From assembly GCF_937892565.1 (NCBI RefSeq), contig NZ_CALAHQ010000103.1:1-34306 (forward strand): 34,306 nt of DNA, written 5' to 3'. Shown here piece after piece: positions 15,380-22,562 of this stretch. Numbering within the stretch: the stretch's first letter is position 1; each line of letters starts with the position of its first letter. The DNA comes from an uncultured Roseicyclus sp. (lineage in GTDB: Bacteria > Pseudomonadota > Alphaproteobacteria > Rhodobacterales > Rhodobacteraceae). A model generated the notes under the pieces. It saw only the letters and a program-made list of their open reading frames with translations. It made no database searches and had not been told where the DNA came from. The translations under genes were made by a program, and so were the position numbers.

Positions 15380-16212
15380 GGTTGTTTGCCCCTGCCAAAG
15401 TCAATCTTGCGCTGCATGTCACGGGGCGGCGCGCGGATGGCTATCATCTGCTTCAATCGGTTGTGGTGTTTGCCGATGCAGGCGACTGGCTGCACATCGC
15501 GCCCGCCCCTCGGTTGTCGCTTGCGGTCATCGGGCCGCGCGCGGATGGCGTGCCGAGCGATCAGCGCAATCTGATCTGGCGCGCGGCCCAACTGTTTGAT
15601 CACGCTGCGGGCGCCGCGATCACCCTGGACAAGCATTTGCCGCATGCGGGTGGGATTGGCGGCGGTTCTGCCGATGCGGCGGCGGCCTTGCGGGGGCTTG
15701 CATCTTTGTGGGATGCGCCCTTGCCCGATGCGCCTGCGGTGTTGTCTTTGGGCGCGGATGTGCCCGTGTGCCTGTTTGGGCGCCCCGCGCACATGGCAGG
15801 CATCGGCGATGTGATTGCCCCCCTGCCGCCCTTGCCGCCCTTGTGGCTGGTGCTGGTCAATTCCGGCGTCGCGGTGCCGACAGGCCCGGTCTTTGCGGCG
15901 CTTGTGACAGCGGAAAACCCGCCATTGCCCGACATGCCGCCCCAAGGCTGGCGTGATGCCGGGGCGCTGGCCGCTTGGCTGGCGCAGACCCGCAATGATC
16001 TGGAACCGCCCGCCCTTGAGCTGGTTCCCGGCATCGCGCCCGTGATCGCGGCGCTGTCCGCGCAGGGCGGGTGCCTTTTGGCGCGCATGTCCGGGTCGGG
16101 GGGCACCTGTTTCGGGCTGTTTGCTACGGCGCAAGCGGCCCGCGATGCAGCAGCGGCGCTGGCAGCAGACCATCCGGATTGGTGGGTGCAGGACGCGGCG
16201 ATCCTGCCCTGA
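15376..16212 (+). CDS. ispE: 4-diphosphocytidyl-2-C-methyl-D-erythritol kinase
   Basis: IspE phosphorylates CDP-methylerythritol at the 2-hydroxyl, step four of the non-mevalonate (MEP) route to isopentenyl diphosphate. The 278-aa GHMP kinase has [19 protein letters not shown] at the N-terminus with Lys8, the glycine-rich ATP loop [15 protein letters not shown] (91-105), and the catalytic Asp128 in LGADVP; these correspond to Lys10 and Asp141 of E. coli. A second Gly/Ser-rich motif, [12 protein letters not shown], lies near 237-248. It starts at a GTG overlapping the TPR stop (GTGA) and ends 4 bases from the convergent polyprenyl synthase, which uses the pathway's products. Confidence 0.95.
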   Translation: MRLFAPAKVNLALHVTGRRADGYHLLQSVVVFADAGDWLHIAPAPRLSLAVIGPRADGVPSDQRNLIWRAAQLFDHAAGAAITLDKHLPHAGGIGGGSADAAAALRGLASLWDAPLPDAPAVLSLGADVPVCLFGRPAHMAGIGDVIAPLPPLPPLWLVLVNSGVAVPTGPVFAALVTAENPPLPDMPPQGWRDAGALAAWLAQTRNDLEPPALELVPGIAPVIAALSAQGGCLLARMSGSGGTCFGLFATAQAARDAAAALAADHPDWWVQDAAILP

Positions 16213-16216
16213 AGGG

Positions 16217-17218
16217 TCACGCCAGACGCGCCACCACGTAATCGGCCAGATCATGCATCATGTCGCGCAGCGGGTGATCAGGCAGAACCTCGAGCGCGGT
16301 TTGCGCGCGCACGGACCAGCCGAACGCCTCGGCGCGGGTTTCTTCCAGCGTGCCGTGGCGTCGCAGAAGCGACATGGCCTGTTCCAGATCGCCGTCGCGC
16401 TGGTCGCCCTTTTCGATCGTGCGCTGCCAGAACGCGTGTTCGGCCGCATCGGCGCGCGCAATTGCGCGGATCACCGGCAGCGTCAGCTTGCGCTCGCGGA
16501 AATCATCGCCCGTGTTCTTGCCGATCATCCCGTCACTGCCGCCCCAGTCGAGCAGATCATCAGCCATCTGAAAGGCTATGCCCAGCCCGTCCCCATAGGT
16601 GGCCAGCGCGCGCACCTGTTGCTCGGGGCGATCGGCGATGACGCCGCCAACCTCGCAGGCGGCTTCGAAAAGTGCTGCGGTCTTGCCGCGGATGACCTGA
16701 AGATAGATGTCTTCGGTGGTGGCGATGTTGGCCGCCGCGGTCAGTTGCAACACCTCACCCTCGGCGATCACGGCGGCGGCATTCGACAAGATCGTCAAGA
16801 CCCGCAGATTGCCGGGTTCCACCATCAGCTGAAACGCGCGGGCAAACAGGTAATCGCCCACCAGAATGCTGGATTTGTTGTCCCACAACAGGTTCGCCGT
16901 GGGTCGGCCCCGGCGCTTCTGGCTTTCATCGACGACATCGTCGTGCAGCAGCGTGGCCGTGTGGATGAATTCGACGGTCGCCGCCAGCTTGTGATGGGCC
17001 GTCCCCGCATAGCCGCAAAGCCGGGCCGCAGCCAGCGTCAGCATCGGGCGCACCCGCTTGCCGCCGGCATCGACCAGATGGGCGGTGACTTCGGGGATGC
17101 GCGGCGCATGATCCGAGGCCATGCGCGCCTGGATCAGGGCATCGACGGCGACCAGATCGTCGCGCAATGCGGCCTGCATGCGCTCATGCGGCTTGGTGGC
17201 GGCATCATCAAGGCTCAA
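16217..17218 (-). CDS. Long-chain polyprenyl diphosphate synthase (octa/decaprenyl)
   Basis: A trans-polyprenyl diphosphate synthase that extends farnesyl diphosphate with isopentenyl diphosphate to make the ubiquinone side chain. The chain is probably C50, since Rhodobacterales make ubiquinone-10, but length cannot be read from the sequence, so neither ispB nor ddsA is assigned. The first aspartate motif is DDVVD (93-97), the second DDLLD (220-224); GGKRVRPML (52-60) binds substrate. I choose a TTG at 17218, giving MSLDDAATKPHER (333 aa), because GGAAAGGA lies seven bases upstream and family members start this way; a TTG eleven codons earlier and the internal ATG at residue 14 are alternatives. 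It converges with ispE and diverges from the DUF2007 gene. Confidence 0.93.
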   Translation of the reverse strand: MSLDDAATKPHERMQAALRDDLVAVDALIQARMASDHAPRIPEVTAHLVDAGGKRVRPMLTLAAARLCGYAGTAHHKLAATVEFIHTATLLHDDVVDESQKRRGRPTANLLWDNKSSILVGDYLFARAFQLMVEPGNLRVLTILSNAAAVIAEGEVLQLTAAANIATTEDIYLQVIRGKTAALFEAACEVGGVIADRPEQQVRALATYGDGLGIAFQMADDLLDWGGSDGMIGKNTGDDFRERKLTLPVIRAIARADAAEHAFWQRTIEKGDQRDGDLEQAMSLLRRHGTLEETRAEAFGWSVRAQTALEVLPDHPLRDMMHDLADYVVARLA

Positions 17219-17244
17219 GCGGCAATCCTTTCCCGATCCTCGTC

Positions 17245-17273
17245 TCGACAAGCGCGATGGGGCGGCCTAGATG
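17245..17273 (+). promoter_or_regulatory. Candidate promoter for a leaderless DUF2007 message
   Basis: TCGACA (17245-17250), 17 bases, TAGATG (17268-17273). The -10 covers the upstream ATG at 17271, and a start site about 7 bases downstream coincides with the ATG at 17280. This would make the message leaderless, which is common in alphaproteobacteria. Confidence 0.4.
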
Positions 17274-17279
17274 CGGCGC

Positions 17280-17495
17280 ATGCTTGAAATCATGCGCAGC
17301 ACCGACCCTACCGAGATTGCTTTCGCCTCGGCGCTTCTGTCGGGCGAGGATATAGAGGTCTTCGTCATGGACGTCCATATAAGCGTGCTGGAGGGCTCCA
17401 TCGGGATTTTTCCCCGCCGGATGATGGTGCGACGCGCCGATGCCGCGCGTGCACGGATCGCGTTGCGCGACAACGGCCTTCCGGTATCCCGGTGA
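17280..17495 (+). CDS. DUF2007 domain protein (putative signal-transducing)
   Basis: A 71-aa protein of the DUF2007 family, annotated in databases as a putative signal-transducing protein because the fold resembles PII-like/ferredoxin-like modules; no function is established. Family features are the N-terminal MLEIMRSTDP (like the MKELLRTND start of relatives), a central EVFVMDVHISVLEGSIG stretch and IFPRRMMVRRADAARARIAL near the C-terminus. I prefer the ATG at 17280 over the one at 17271: homology begins there and a -10-like TAGATG covers the earlier ATG. Its stop overlaps the GTG of the methyltransferase gene, and this pair is conserved in the group, so a role linked to RNA modification is possible. 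Confidence 0.8.
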   Translation: MLEIMRSTDPTEIAFASALLSGEDIEVFVMDVHISVLEGSIGIFPRRMMVRRADAARARIALRDNGLPVSR

Positions 17496-18256
17496 CCGAG
17501 GACGCGACCACGCTGGACGCTTTCCTGGGGGGGCGCGTCACGCTTCGGCAACCGCGGCACGGCTATCGGGCCGCGACCGACCCGGTGTTTCTGGCGGCCG
17601 CTTGTCCCGCGAAAGCGGGGCAAACCGTTCTGGAGCTTGGCTGTGGGGCAGGGGCGGCCAGCCTGTGTCTGGCCGCGCGTGTGCCGGGGCTGGAGCTGTT
17701 CGGGGTGGAACGTCAGCCCGATTATGCCGCCCTTGCGCGCGAAAATGCAGCGCGGGCAGGCGCGGCCATGACGGTGATCACGGCCGATCTTGGGGCGCTT
17801 TCCCATGATCTGCGGCAGATGAGCTTTGATCATGTGCTGGCCAACCCGCCTTTTTTCCCGGCAGGCAGCGGGTCGCAGGCACAAGACCCCGGGCGTGAGG
17901 CCGCCAATCGGGAAGATACCCCCCTGTCGATCTGGATCGATACGGCGCGTGCGCGGCTCAAGCCCGGCGGGTGGTTGACGCTGATCCATCTGGCCGAACG
18001 TTTGCCCGATTGTCTGGCCGCGATGGGTGCGGGCTTTGGCGCGGTCGCGGTCTTGCCCTTGCAACCCCGCATCGGGCGCGCCGCGACCCGCGTGGTGATC
18101 CGGGCGCGCAAATCAGCCCGCGCCCCCTTTGCGCTGCTGGCGCCGTTTCTTATACATGAAGGCGCAGATCACGCAGGCGATGCCCCCGATTTCACCGATC
18201 AAGCCCAAGCGGTCTTGCGCGCGGCGGCCCCGCTGCCCTTTGCCGGGCAGGATTGA
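17492..18256 (+). CDS. TrmN6-like tRNA1(Val) adenine-N6 methyltransferase
   Basis: A 254-aa class I SAM-dependent methyltransferase of the YfiC/TrmN6 group, which methylates N6 of A37 in tRNA1(Val) in E. coli. The N-terminal QPRHGYRAATDPVFLAAA (about 20-37) is the typical lead-in of this family, ELGCGAG (48-54) is the SAM loop, and NPPFF (118-122) is the catalytic motif IV of N6-adenine and N5-glutamine methyltransferases. The start is a GTG overlapping the DUF2007 stop. Activity on tRNA is inferred from the family; related enzymes act on other substrates, so no symbol is given. Confidence 0.88.
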   Translation: MTEDATTLDAFLGGRVTLRQPRHGYRAATDPVFLAAACPAKAGQTVLELGCGAGAASLCLAARVPGLELFGVERQPDYAALARENAARAGAAMTVITADLGALSHDLRQMSFDHVLANPPFFPAGSGSQAQDPGREAANREDTPLSIWIDTARARLKPGGWLTLIHLAERLPDCLAAMGAGFGAVAVLPLQPRIGRAATRVVIRARKSARAPFALLAPFLIHEGADHAGDAPDFTDQAQAVLRAAAPLPFAGQD

Positions 18257-18316
18257 TAAAGAACAATGCCCTTGCCACGCGGTTTTGCGTGACACGACTC
18301 AACTTCCGTGATGCAG

Positions 18317-18334
18317 TTGTCATGTGACTGTCAT
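18317..18334 (+). promoter_or_regulatory. Pho-box-like direct repeat upstream of DUF465 gene
   Basis: TTGTCAT (18317-18323), GTGA, CTGTCAT (18328-18334): two 7-mers with an 11-bp period, the known PhoB box arrangement. A weaker in-phase unit, CCGTGAT, lies at 18306. It is almost identical to the box at 30080-30097. It ends only 19 bases before the DUF465 ATG, too close for ordinary PhoB activation of that start. Confidence 0.5.
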
Positions 18335-18353
18335 CAATGAGGAGAAGACGCCC

Positions 18354-18518
18354 ATGTCGCTTGGCTCTCATCTGCAGGAACTCAAGAAAAAGCACGCCAA
18401 TCTTTCTCATCAGGTCGAACAGGCGCAGCGCAGCCCGGGGACCGATGATCTCAAGCTGCGTGACCTGAAGAAAGAAAAGCTGCGTCTCAAGGAAGAAATC
18501 ACCCGGCTCGACAGCTGA
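18354..18518 (+). CDS. DUF465 (YdcH-like) small coiled-coil protein
   Basis: A 54-aa protein of the DUF465/YdcH family: short, highly charged, and one long helical hairpin (LQELKKKHANLSHQVEQAQ then LKLRDLKKEKLRLKEEITRLDS) likely to form a coiled coil. These proteins are widespread in proteobacteria and have no established function. The ATG at 18354 follows GAGGAGAAG at good spacing and matches the family start; a GTG at 18324 in the same frame would lie inside the Pho-box-like repeat and is unlikely. A G+C-rich hairpin follows the stop. Confidence 0.88.
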   Translation: MSLGSHLQELKKKHANLSHQVEQAQRSPGTDDLKLRDLKKEKLRLKEEITRLDS

Positions 18519-18524
18519 AGCGGC

Positions 18525-18541
18525 GGGGCGCCCGGCGCCCC
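18525..18541 (+). terminator. Possible terminator hairpin after DUF465 gene
   Basis: GGGGCG (18525-18530), five-base loop, CGCCCC (18536-18541), then CGGTTTCG. The stem is short and the T-run weak, so this is a tentative call. Confidence 0.3.
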
Positions 18542-18668
18542 CGGTTTCGATGTCAGCCTTGCAGCAGGTGACAAGCGGCTTTGCCGTTATCGCCAGTACT
18601 AAGGACATGCTTTCTGACCTATCTCGGCCCATGAGGGAGATGGATTTCCCACCGAGAGGATCAGATCG

Positions 18669-18782
18669 ATGGACAGTTTTGCACTGACTTATGAAATGCG
18701 CGCACAGATCGCAGCGGCGCGCGCGGAATGCGCGCGCTATTTCTGGCGCCAGTTGGCCGGGCTTTTCGTGCGCCGGGCCTGA
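18669..18782 (+). CDS. Possible 37-aa small protein
   Basis: An ATG at 18669 opens a 37-codon frame, preceded by GAGAGG nine bases upstream. The product begins MDSFALTYEMRAQIAAARAE and ends in a basic aromatic tail (RYFWRQLAGLFVRRA), so it could form an amphipathic helix with a positive C-terminal end. In size and arginine-rich tail it recalls small DUF1127-like proteins of Rhodobacterales, but I cannot place it in that family. It fills most of an otherwise empty stretch between DUF465 and the convergent phaB. Coding status is uncertain without homologues. Confidence 0.4.
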   Translation: MDSFALTYEMRAQIAAARAECARYFWRQLAGLFVRRA

Positions 18783-18805
18783 GGCCGAACGTGCAGGCCA
18801 AGCGC

Positions 18806-18836
18806 AAAAAGGCCGGGGCCGATGCGCCCCGGCCCT
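18806..18836 (-). terminator. Rho-independent terminator of phaB
   Basis: Read on the minus strand, GGCCGGGGC and its complement form a 9-bp stem (18826-18834 with 18811-18819) around a 6-base loop, followed at once by TTTTT (18810-18806). It lies 22 bases beyond the phaB stop. The plus side has no T-tract, so it acts for phaB only. Confidence 0.8.
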
Positions 18837-18855
18837 TCGTGTGTGGTGGGGGCTG

Positions 18856-19578
18856 TCAGACGAAGAACTGCGCGCCGTTGGCCGAGATGGTCGACCCGCT
18901 GATAAAGCCCGCATCCTCGGAGGCCAAAAAGGTCACGCAGCGCGCGATTTCCGAAGGTTCGCCCAGACGACCGGCAGGGATGCCCGCGATGATCTTGTCG
19001 CGCACGGCTTCGTCGATCGCCATCACCATTTCGGTTGCGATGTAGCCGGGGCAGATCGCATTGGCTGTGATGCCGAATTTCGCGCCCTCCTGGGCCAGCG
19101 ATTTCACGATGCCCAGATCGCCCGCTTTTGTCGCGGCATAATTGACCTGACCGGCCTGGCCCTTTTGGCCGTTGATCGAGGAGATCACGATGACGCGGCC
19201 GAATTTGCGGTCGCGCATGCCCGACCAGACGGGATGGACCGTGTTGAACACGCCAGTCAGATTGGTGTCGATGACCTCTTTCCATTGGGCCGGGGTCATG
19301 CGGTGGAACATCGCGTCGCGCGTGATGCCCGCATTGGCCACGACCGTGTCGATGGGGCCCAGATCGGCCTCGACCTGCGCGATGCCGGCCTTGGAGGCAT
19401 CGTAATCGGCAACGTCCCATTTGTAGGTCTTGATGCCGGTCGCGGCGGTAAAGGCGGCGGCCTTTTCGTCGTTGCCCGCATAGGTTGCGGCGACGGCATA
19501 TCCTTGGGCCTTGAGGGCCTTGGAAATGGCCTCACCGATGCCCCGGCTGCCGCCGGTGACGAGCGCTACTCTTGTCAT
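18856..19578 (-). CDS. phaB: Acetoacetyl-CoA reductase
   Basis: PhaB reduces acetoacetyl-CoA to (R)-3-hydroxybutyryl-CoA with NADPH, the second step of polyhydroxybutyrate synthesis. The 240-aa short-chain dehydrogenase has the nucleotide loop TGGSRGIG (8-15), NAG (82-84) and the catalytic Ser134, Tyr147 and Lys151 (NYAATKAG). Segments such as TYKWDVADYD and NAGITRDAMFHRM are typical of PhaB rather than of fatty-acid FabG. The start has GGAGGAACC upstream. It lies after phaA on the same strand, but a terminator after phaA and a promoter-like sequence before phaB suggest that the two can be transcribed separately. No PHB synthase (phaC) is in the window. Confidence 0.93.
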   Translation of the reverse strand: MTRVALVTGGSRGIGEAISKALKAQGYAVAATYAGNDEKAAAFTAATGIKTYKWDVADYDASKAGIAQVEADLGPIDTVVANAGITRDAMFHRMTPAQWKEVIDTNLTGVFNTVHPVWSGMRDRKFGRVIVISSINGQKGQAGQVNYAATKAGDLGIVKSLAQEGAKFGITANAICPGYIATEMVMAIDEAVRDKIIAGIPAGRLGEPSEIARCVTFLASEDAGFISGSTISANGAQFFV

Positions 19579-19613
19579 GGGTTCCTCCAGTTTGGCGTCG
19601 TGCTTTGGTAATC

Positions 19614-19652
19614 CTGTTACGCACGCAAGCCCGATTAAGCAACAATATTTCG
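19614..19652 (-). promoter_or_regulatory. Candidate phaB promoter with motif shared with ETF-QO
   Basis: On the minus strand TTGCTT (19642-19637), 17 bases, TAACAG (19619-19614). Overlapping the -35, the plus-strand sequence 19639-19652 reads GCAACAATATTTCG. This matches 12 of 14 positions of the ETF-QO upstream dyad (GCAACAATCTTGCG, 11867-11880). The local sequence is notably AT-rich for this genome. Confidence 0.35.
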
Positions 19653-19678
19653 CAGATCATCTTGCCGCGCCGGATGTG

Positions 19679-19700
19679 AAAAGGGCGCCCGAAGGCGCCC
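19679..19700 (-). terminator. Rho-independent terminator of phaA (UUCG loop)
   Basis: On the minus strand GGGCGCC (19700-19694), loop TTCG, GGCGCCC (19689-19683), then TTTT (19682-19679). A perfect 7-bp GC stem capped by the very stable UUCG tetraloop lies 18 bases after the phaA stop. Confidence 0.8.
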
Positions 19701-19718
19701 CATCCCCCTTGGATCCCA

Positions 19719-20894
19719 TCAGGGGCGTTCGACACACATGGCAACGCCCATGCCGCCACCGATGCACAGCGTGGCCAGCCCGCGCTTTGCGCCACGGCGC
19801 TTCATTTCGAACAAAAGCGTGTTCAGAACGCGGGCGCCCGAGGCGCCGATCGGATGACCGATTGCAATCGCGCCGCCATTGACGTTGACGATGGCCGGAT
19901 CCCAGCCCATGTCCTTGTTCACGGCACAGGCTTGTGCGGCAAAAGCCTCGTTGGCTTCGACCAGTTCCAGATCGCCGACCGACCAGCCCGCCTTTTCCAG
20001 CGCCTTGCGGCTGGCATAGATGGGGCCCACGCCCATGATCGACGGGTCCAGCCCCGCCGTGGCATAGGATGCGATGCGCGCGAGCGGTTCGATGCCACGG
20101 CGTTCGGCTTCGTCGGCGGACATGAGCAGGGTGGCGGCCGCACCATCATTCAGCCCGCTGGCGTTGCCCGCCGTGACCGAACCATCCTTGGTGAAGGCGG
20201 GCTTGAGCTTGCCCATGGCATCGAGCGTGGCGCCATGACGAATGTATTCATCACTGTCCATGACCACATCGCCCTTGCGGGTCTGCAGGGTGAACGGGGT
20301 GATCTCATCGGCGAATTTGCCGGCTTTCTGAGCGGCTTCGGCCTTGTTCTGGCTGGCCACCGCGAATTCATCTTGTGCATCACGGCTGATCTGCCACTGC
20401 TGGGCGACATTCTCGGCGGTCTGGCCCATGTGGTAGCCGTTGAAGGCATCCCACAACCCGTCGCGGATCATGGTGTCGATGTATTTCAGATCACCCATCT
20501 TTTGACCCTGCCGCAGATTGGCGGCATGCGCGCTGAGCGACATGTTTTCCTGTCCACCCGCCACCACGATCCGGGCATCACCCAGCATGATGTGCTGCGC
20601 GCCCAAGGCCACCGCCCTGAGCCCCGAGCCGCAGACCTGATTGATGCCCCATGCGGCCGCTTCCTTGGGCAGACCTGCATTGATATGGGCCTGACGCGCG
20701 GGGTTCTGGCCCTGAGCGGCAGTCAGCACCTGACCGAGGATCGTTTCGCTGACCTCGGCCTTGTCGATGCCGGCGCGGGCGACGACCGCCTCGATCACGG
20801 CACGGCCCAGATCATGAGCGGGGGTATTGGCGAAAGCGCCAAGAAAGCTGCCAACAGCCGTGCGTGCGGCCGAGGCGATGACGACATTGGTCAT
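19719..20894 (-). CDS. phaA: Acetyl-CoA acetyltransferase (beta-ketothiolase)
   Basis: PhaA condenses two acetyl-CoA to acetoacetyl-CoA, the first step of PHB synthesis; it can also run in the degradative direction. The 391-aa biosynthetic-type thiolase has the acyl-accepting Cys88 in QVCGSG, the GHPIGASG motif with His347, and the general acid Cys377 in LCIGGGMG; all are shifted one residue from the Zoogloea enzyme (Cys89, His348, Cys378). The start ATG has GAAAGGAA upstream on the minus strand. It is followed by a strong terminator and then by phaB. A promoter-like pair lies about 70 bases upstream. Confidence 0.95.
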   Translation of the reverse strand: MTNVVIASAARTAVGSFLGAFANTPAHDLGRAVIEAVVARAGIDKAEVSETILGQVLTAAQGQNPARQAHINAGLPKEAAAWGINQVCGSGLRAVALGAQHIMLGDARIVVAGGQENMSLSAHAANLRQGQKMGDLKYIDTMIRDGLWDAFNGYHMGQTAENVAQQWQISRDAQDEFAVASQNKAEAAQKAGKFADEITPFTLQTRKGDVVMDSDEYIRHGATLDAMGKLKPAFTKDGSVTAGNASGLNDGAAATLLMSADEAERRGIEPLARIASYATAGLDPSIMGVGPIYASRKALEKAGWSVGDLELVEANEAFAAQACAVNKDMGWDPAIVNVNGGAIAIGHPIGASGARVLNTLLFEMKRRGAKRGLATLCIGGGMGVAMCVERP

Positions 20895-20965
20895 GGAAAT
20901 TCCTTTCGTGAGCGGTGGTGTGCCTGTGTCATCGGCACCGCGCGGATTCGGAGCATTGGCGCTCT

Positions 20966-20993
20966 GTTATCCGGGCGCAGTGTCGGTGATCAA
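20966..20993 (-). promoter_or_regulatory. Candidate promoter of phaA
   Basis: On the minus strand TTGATC (20993-20988), 16 bases, GATAAC (20971-20966; ATAA fits the -10 core). A leader of about 65 bases follows before the phaA ATG. A small palindrome, TTGCC-ATG-GGCAA (21025-21037), lies some 30 bases upstream of the -35. Confidence 0.4.
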
Positions 20994-21044
20994 CGGACAC
21001 GGTGTCTCAGTCGAAAGTGACGGATTGCCATGGGCAAGCGGGTA

Positions 21045-21887
21045 TCAGGATCTGGTCATGGGCTGATTGCCCCGGGGCGCGTCGTTGGTCCATGGCGGGG
21101 TGATGGTGGGCACGGCAAAATGGTGGCCCTGAAGGCAATTCACCCCTGCGCCTGCAAGCCATGCGGCTTCTTCGGCGGTTTCGACCCCTTCGGCGACCAC
21201 GATCATGTCGAAATGCCGCCCCAGGGAAATCAGCGCGGCGCACAGCACCTGATTGTCGGGGTCGGTGTCGACGTCACGGGAAAACTGACCGTCGATTTTC
21301 AGGACATCAAAACAGAAATGGCGCAGATGGCGAAACGCGGTCTGACCGGCGCCGAAATCATCCAGCGCAAAGGTCACGCCCTTGTCTTGCAGGGTTTCCA
21401 TGAAGGCCAAAACGATCTCGGGCATCTGCATGGCCGAGGTTTCGGTGATCTCAAGGATCAGGCGGCTCATCAGCTCGGGCTGAAGGCGGATCGCCCGATG
21501 CAGCATGTTCATCCATCCCGGATACCCGATCGAGCGCGCCGACATGTTGATCGACAGCCGCAGCGTGGGTGCCACGTGCAGGGCCGCCAGCCCCAATCGC
21601 AAGGACGCGCAATCGATCTGTCGGCCCAGATCCTGATCTTCGATGACATGGATAAAGTCGCGCGCGGGGATCACCCGGCCGGTTTCATCCAGCAGCCGGA
21701 TCAACCCCTCGTAAAAGGCGATGCCCGCGCCATCGGCCCGCATCACCGGCTGATACGCCAAAAGCGTGTCGCCGCGCGCCAGTGCCTGGCGGACCATGGC
21801 AAGCGTGCCGCGATCACGCTGGCTGATTGCCGCATCAAGCGGGCTGCCCAGACCCGGCTCTACCGGTTTGCCACGGATATGACCCAT
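21045..21887 (-). CDS. EAL-domain cyclic-di-GMP phosphodiesterase
   Basis: A stand-alone EAL domain of 280 aa, predicted to hydrolyse cyclic di-GMP to pGpG in the cytosol. The signature reads EGL (Glu60) rather than EAL. The other metal and catalytic residues are in place: Asn114 (NMSA), Glu146 (LEITET), Asp176-Asp177 (DDFGAG), Lys197 (KID), Glu233 (AEGVET) and Gln253 (QGHHF), so it is probably active. There is no GGDEF, PAS, REC or membrane part, and no visible sensor. The ATG at 21887 is preferred because GAGGG precedes it; a GTG at 21935 would add 16 residues. It is divergent from tag and upstream of phaA on the same strand, but 150 bases and a promoter-like pair separate it from phaA. Confidence 0.88.
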   Translation of the reverse strand: MGHIRGKPVEPGLGSPLDAAISQRDRGTLAMVRQALARGDTLLAYQPVMRADGAGIAFYEGLIRLLDETGRVIPARDFIHVIEDQDLGRQIDCASLRLGLAALHVAPTLRLSINMSARSIGYPGWMNMLHRAIRLQPELMSRLILEITETSAMQMPEIVLAFMETLQDKGVTFALDDFGAGQTAFRHLRHFCFDVLKIDGQFSRDVDTDPDNQVLCAALISLGRHFDMIVVAEGVETAEEAAWLAGAGVNCLQGHHFAVPTITPPWTNDAPRGNQPMTRS

Positions 21888-21986
21888 CTTGCCCTCATGC
21901 TCTGCAATACACTTGCTGACATGCCAGAAGCACACTTAAGAAATGGTGAAACCTCGTTTTTTCTTTCAATTGTCGGAATTTTTCCA

Positions 21987-22562
21987 ATGGTTGCCCTTGG
22001 CCGCTGCATCTGGTGCGGGGATGACCCGCTGTATGTCTTGTATCACGACACCGAATGGGGTGTGCCCGAGCATGATGGCCGCGCCTTGTGGGAAAAGCTG
22101 GTGCTCGACGGGTTTCAGGCTGGCCTTGCCTGGATCACGATCTTGCGCAAACGCGATGGATTTCGCCGCGCCTTTGACGGTTTTCAGCCTGAAACCATCG
22201 CAGGCTGGGGCGAGGCAGAGGTGACGCGGCTTTTGGCCGATCCCGGCATCGTGCGCCATCGCGGCAAGATCGAGGCAACGATCGGCAACGCCCGCGCGTT
22301 TCTGAAGATCGAAGAGCGCATGGGATTCGCCGATTTCGTCTGGCGCCATGTCGATGGGCAGCCGGTGCACAATGCGTGGGCGTGCCAGTCTGATGTGCCC
22401 GCCTTTACACCGCTGAGCGTTGGCTTGTCCAAGGATCTGACCCAAAACGGGTTTCGGTTTTGCGGGCCGACCATCACCTATGCATGGATGCAGGCCACGG
22501 GCTTGGTGAACGATCACCTGATCAGCTGTCATCGCCATGGGGTTTTGGCGGGCCGATCCTAG
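21987..22562 (+). CDS. tag: DNA-3-methyladenine glycosylase I
   Basis: Tag removes 3-methyladenine from alkylated DNA as the first step of base excision repair. The 191-aa protein matches the family throughout: CIWCGDDPLYVLYHDTEWGVPEHD at the N-terminus, GLAWITILRKRDGFRRAF, RHRGKIEATIGNARAFL, and GLVNDHLISCHRH at the end. Zinc ligands correspond to Cys7, His20 and the C-terminal His and Cys of NDHLISC. The position of E. coli Glu38, which recognises the base, is Asp here (LDGFQAGLAW, about 40-49), a conservative change. The ATG at 21987 fits the family start though its ribosome site is poor; the upstream stretch (about 21930-21985) is AT-rich and may hold the promoter. Its last 4 bases overlap the end of the convergent DUF4329 gene. 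Confidence 0.95.
   Translation: MVALGRCIWCGDDPLYVLYHDTEWGVPEHDGRALWEKLVLDGFQAGLAWITILRKRDGFRRAFDGFQPETIAGWGEAEVTRLLADPGIVRHRGKIEATIGNARAFLKIEERMGFADFVWRHVDGQPVHNAWACQSDVPAFTPLSVGLSKDLTQNGFRFCGPTITYAWMQATGLVNDHLISCHRHGVLAGRS

Noticed and set aside
21887..21987. AT-rich stretch upstream of tag as a sign of foreign DNA
   Set aside because: It is under 100 bases, lies between two ordinary divergent genes and is better explained as a promoter region.
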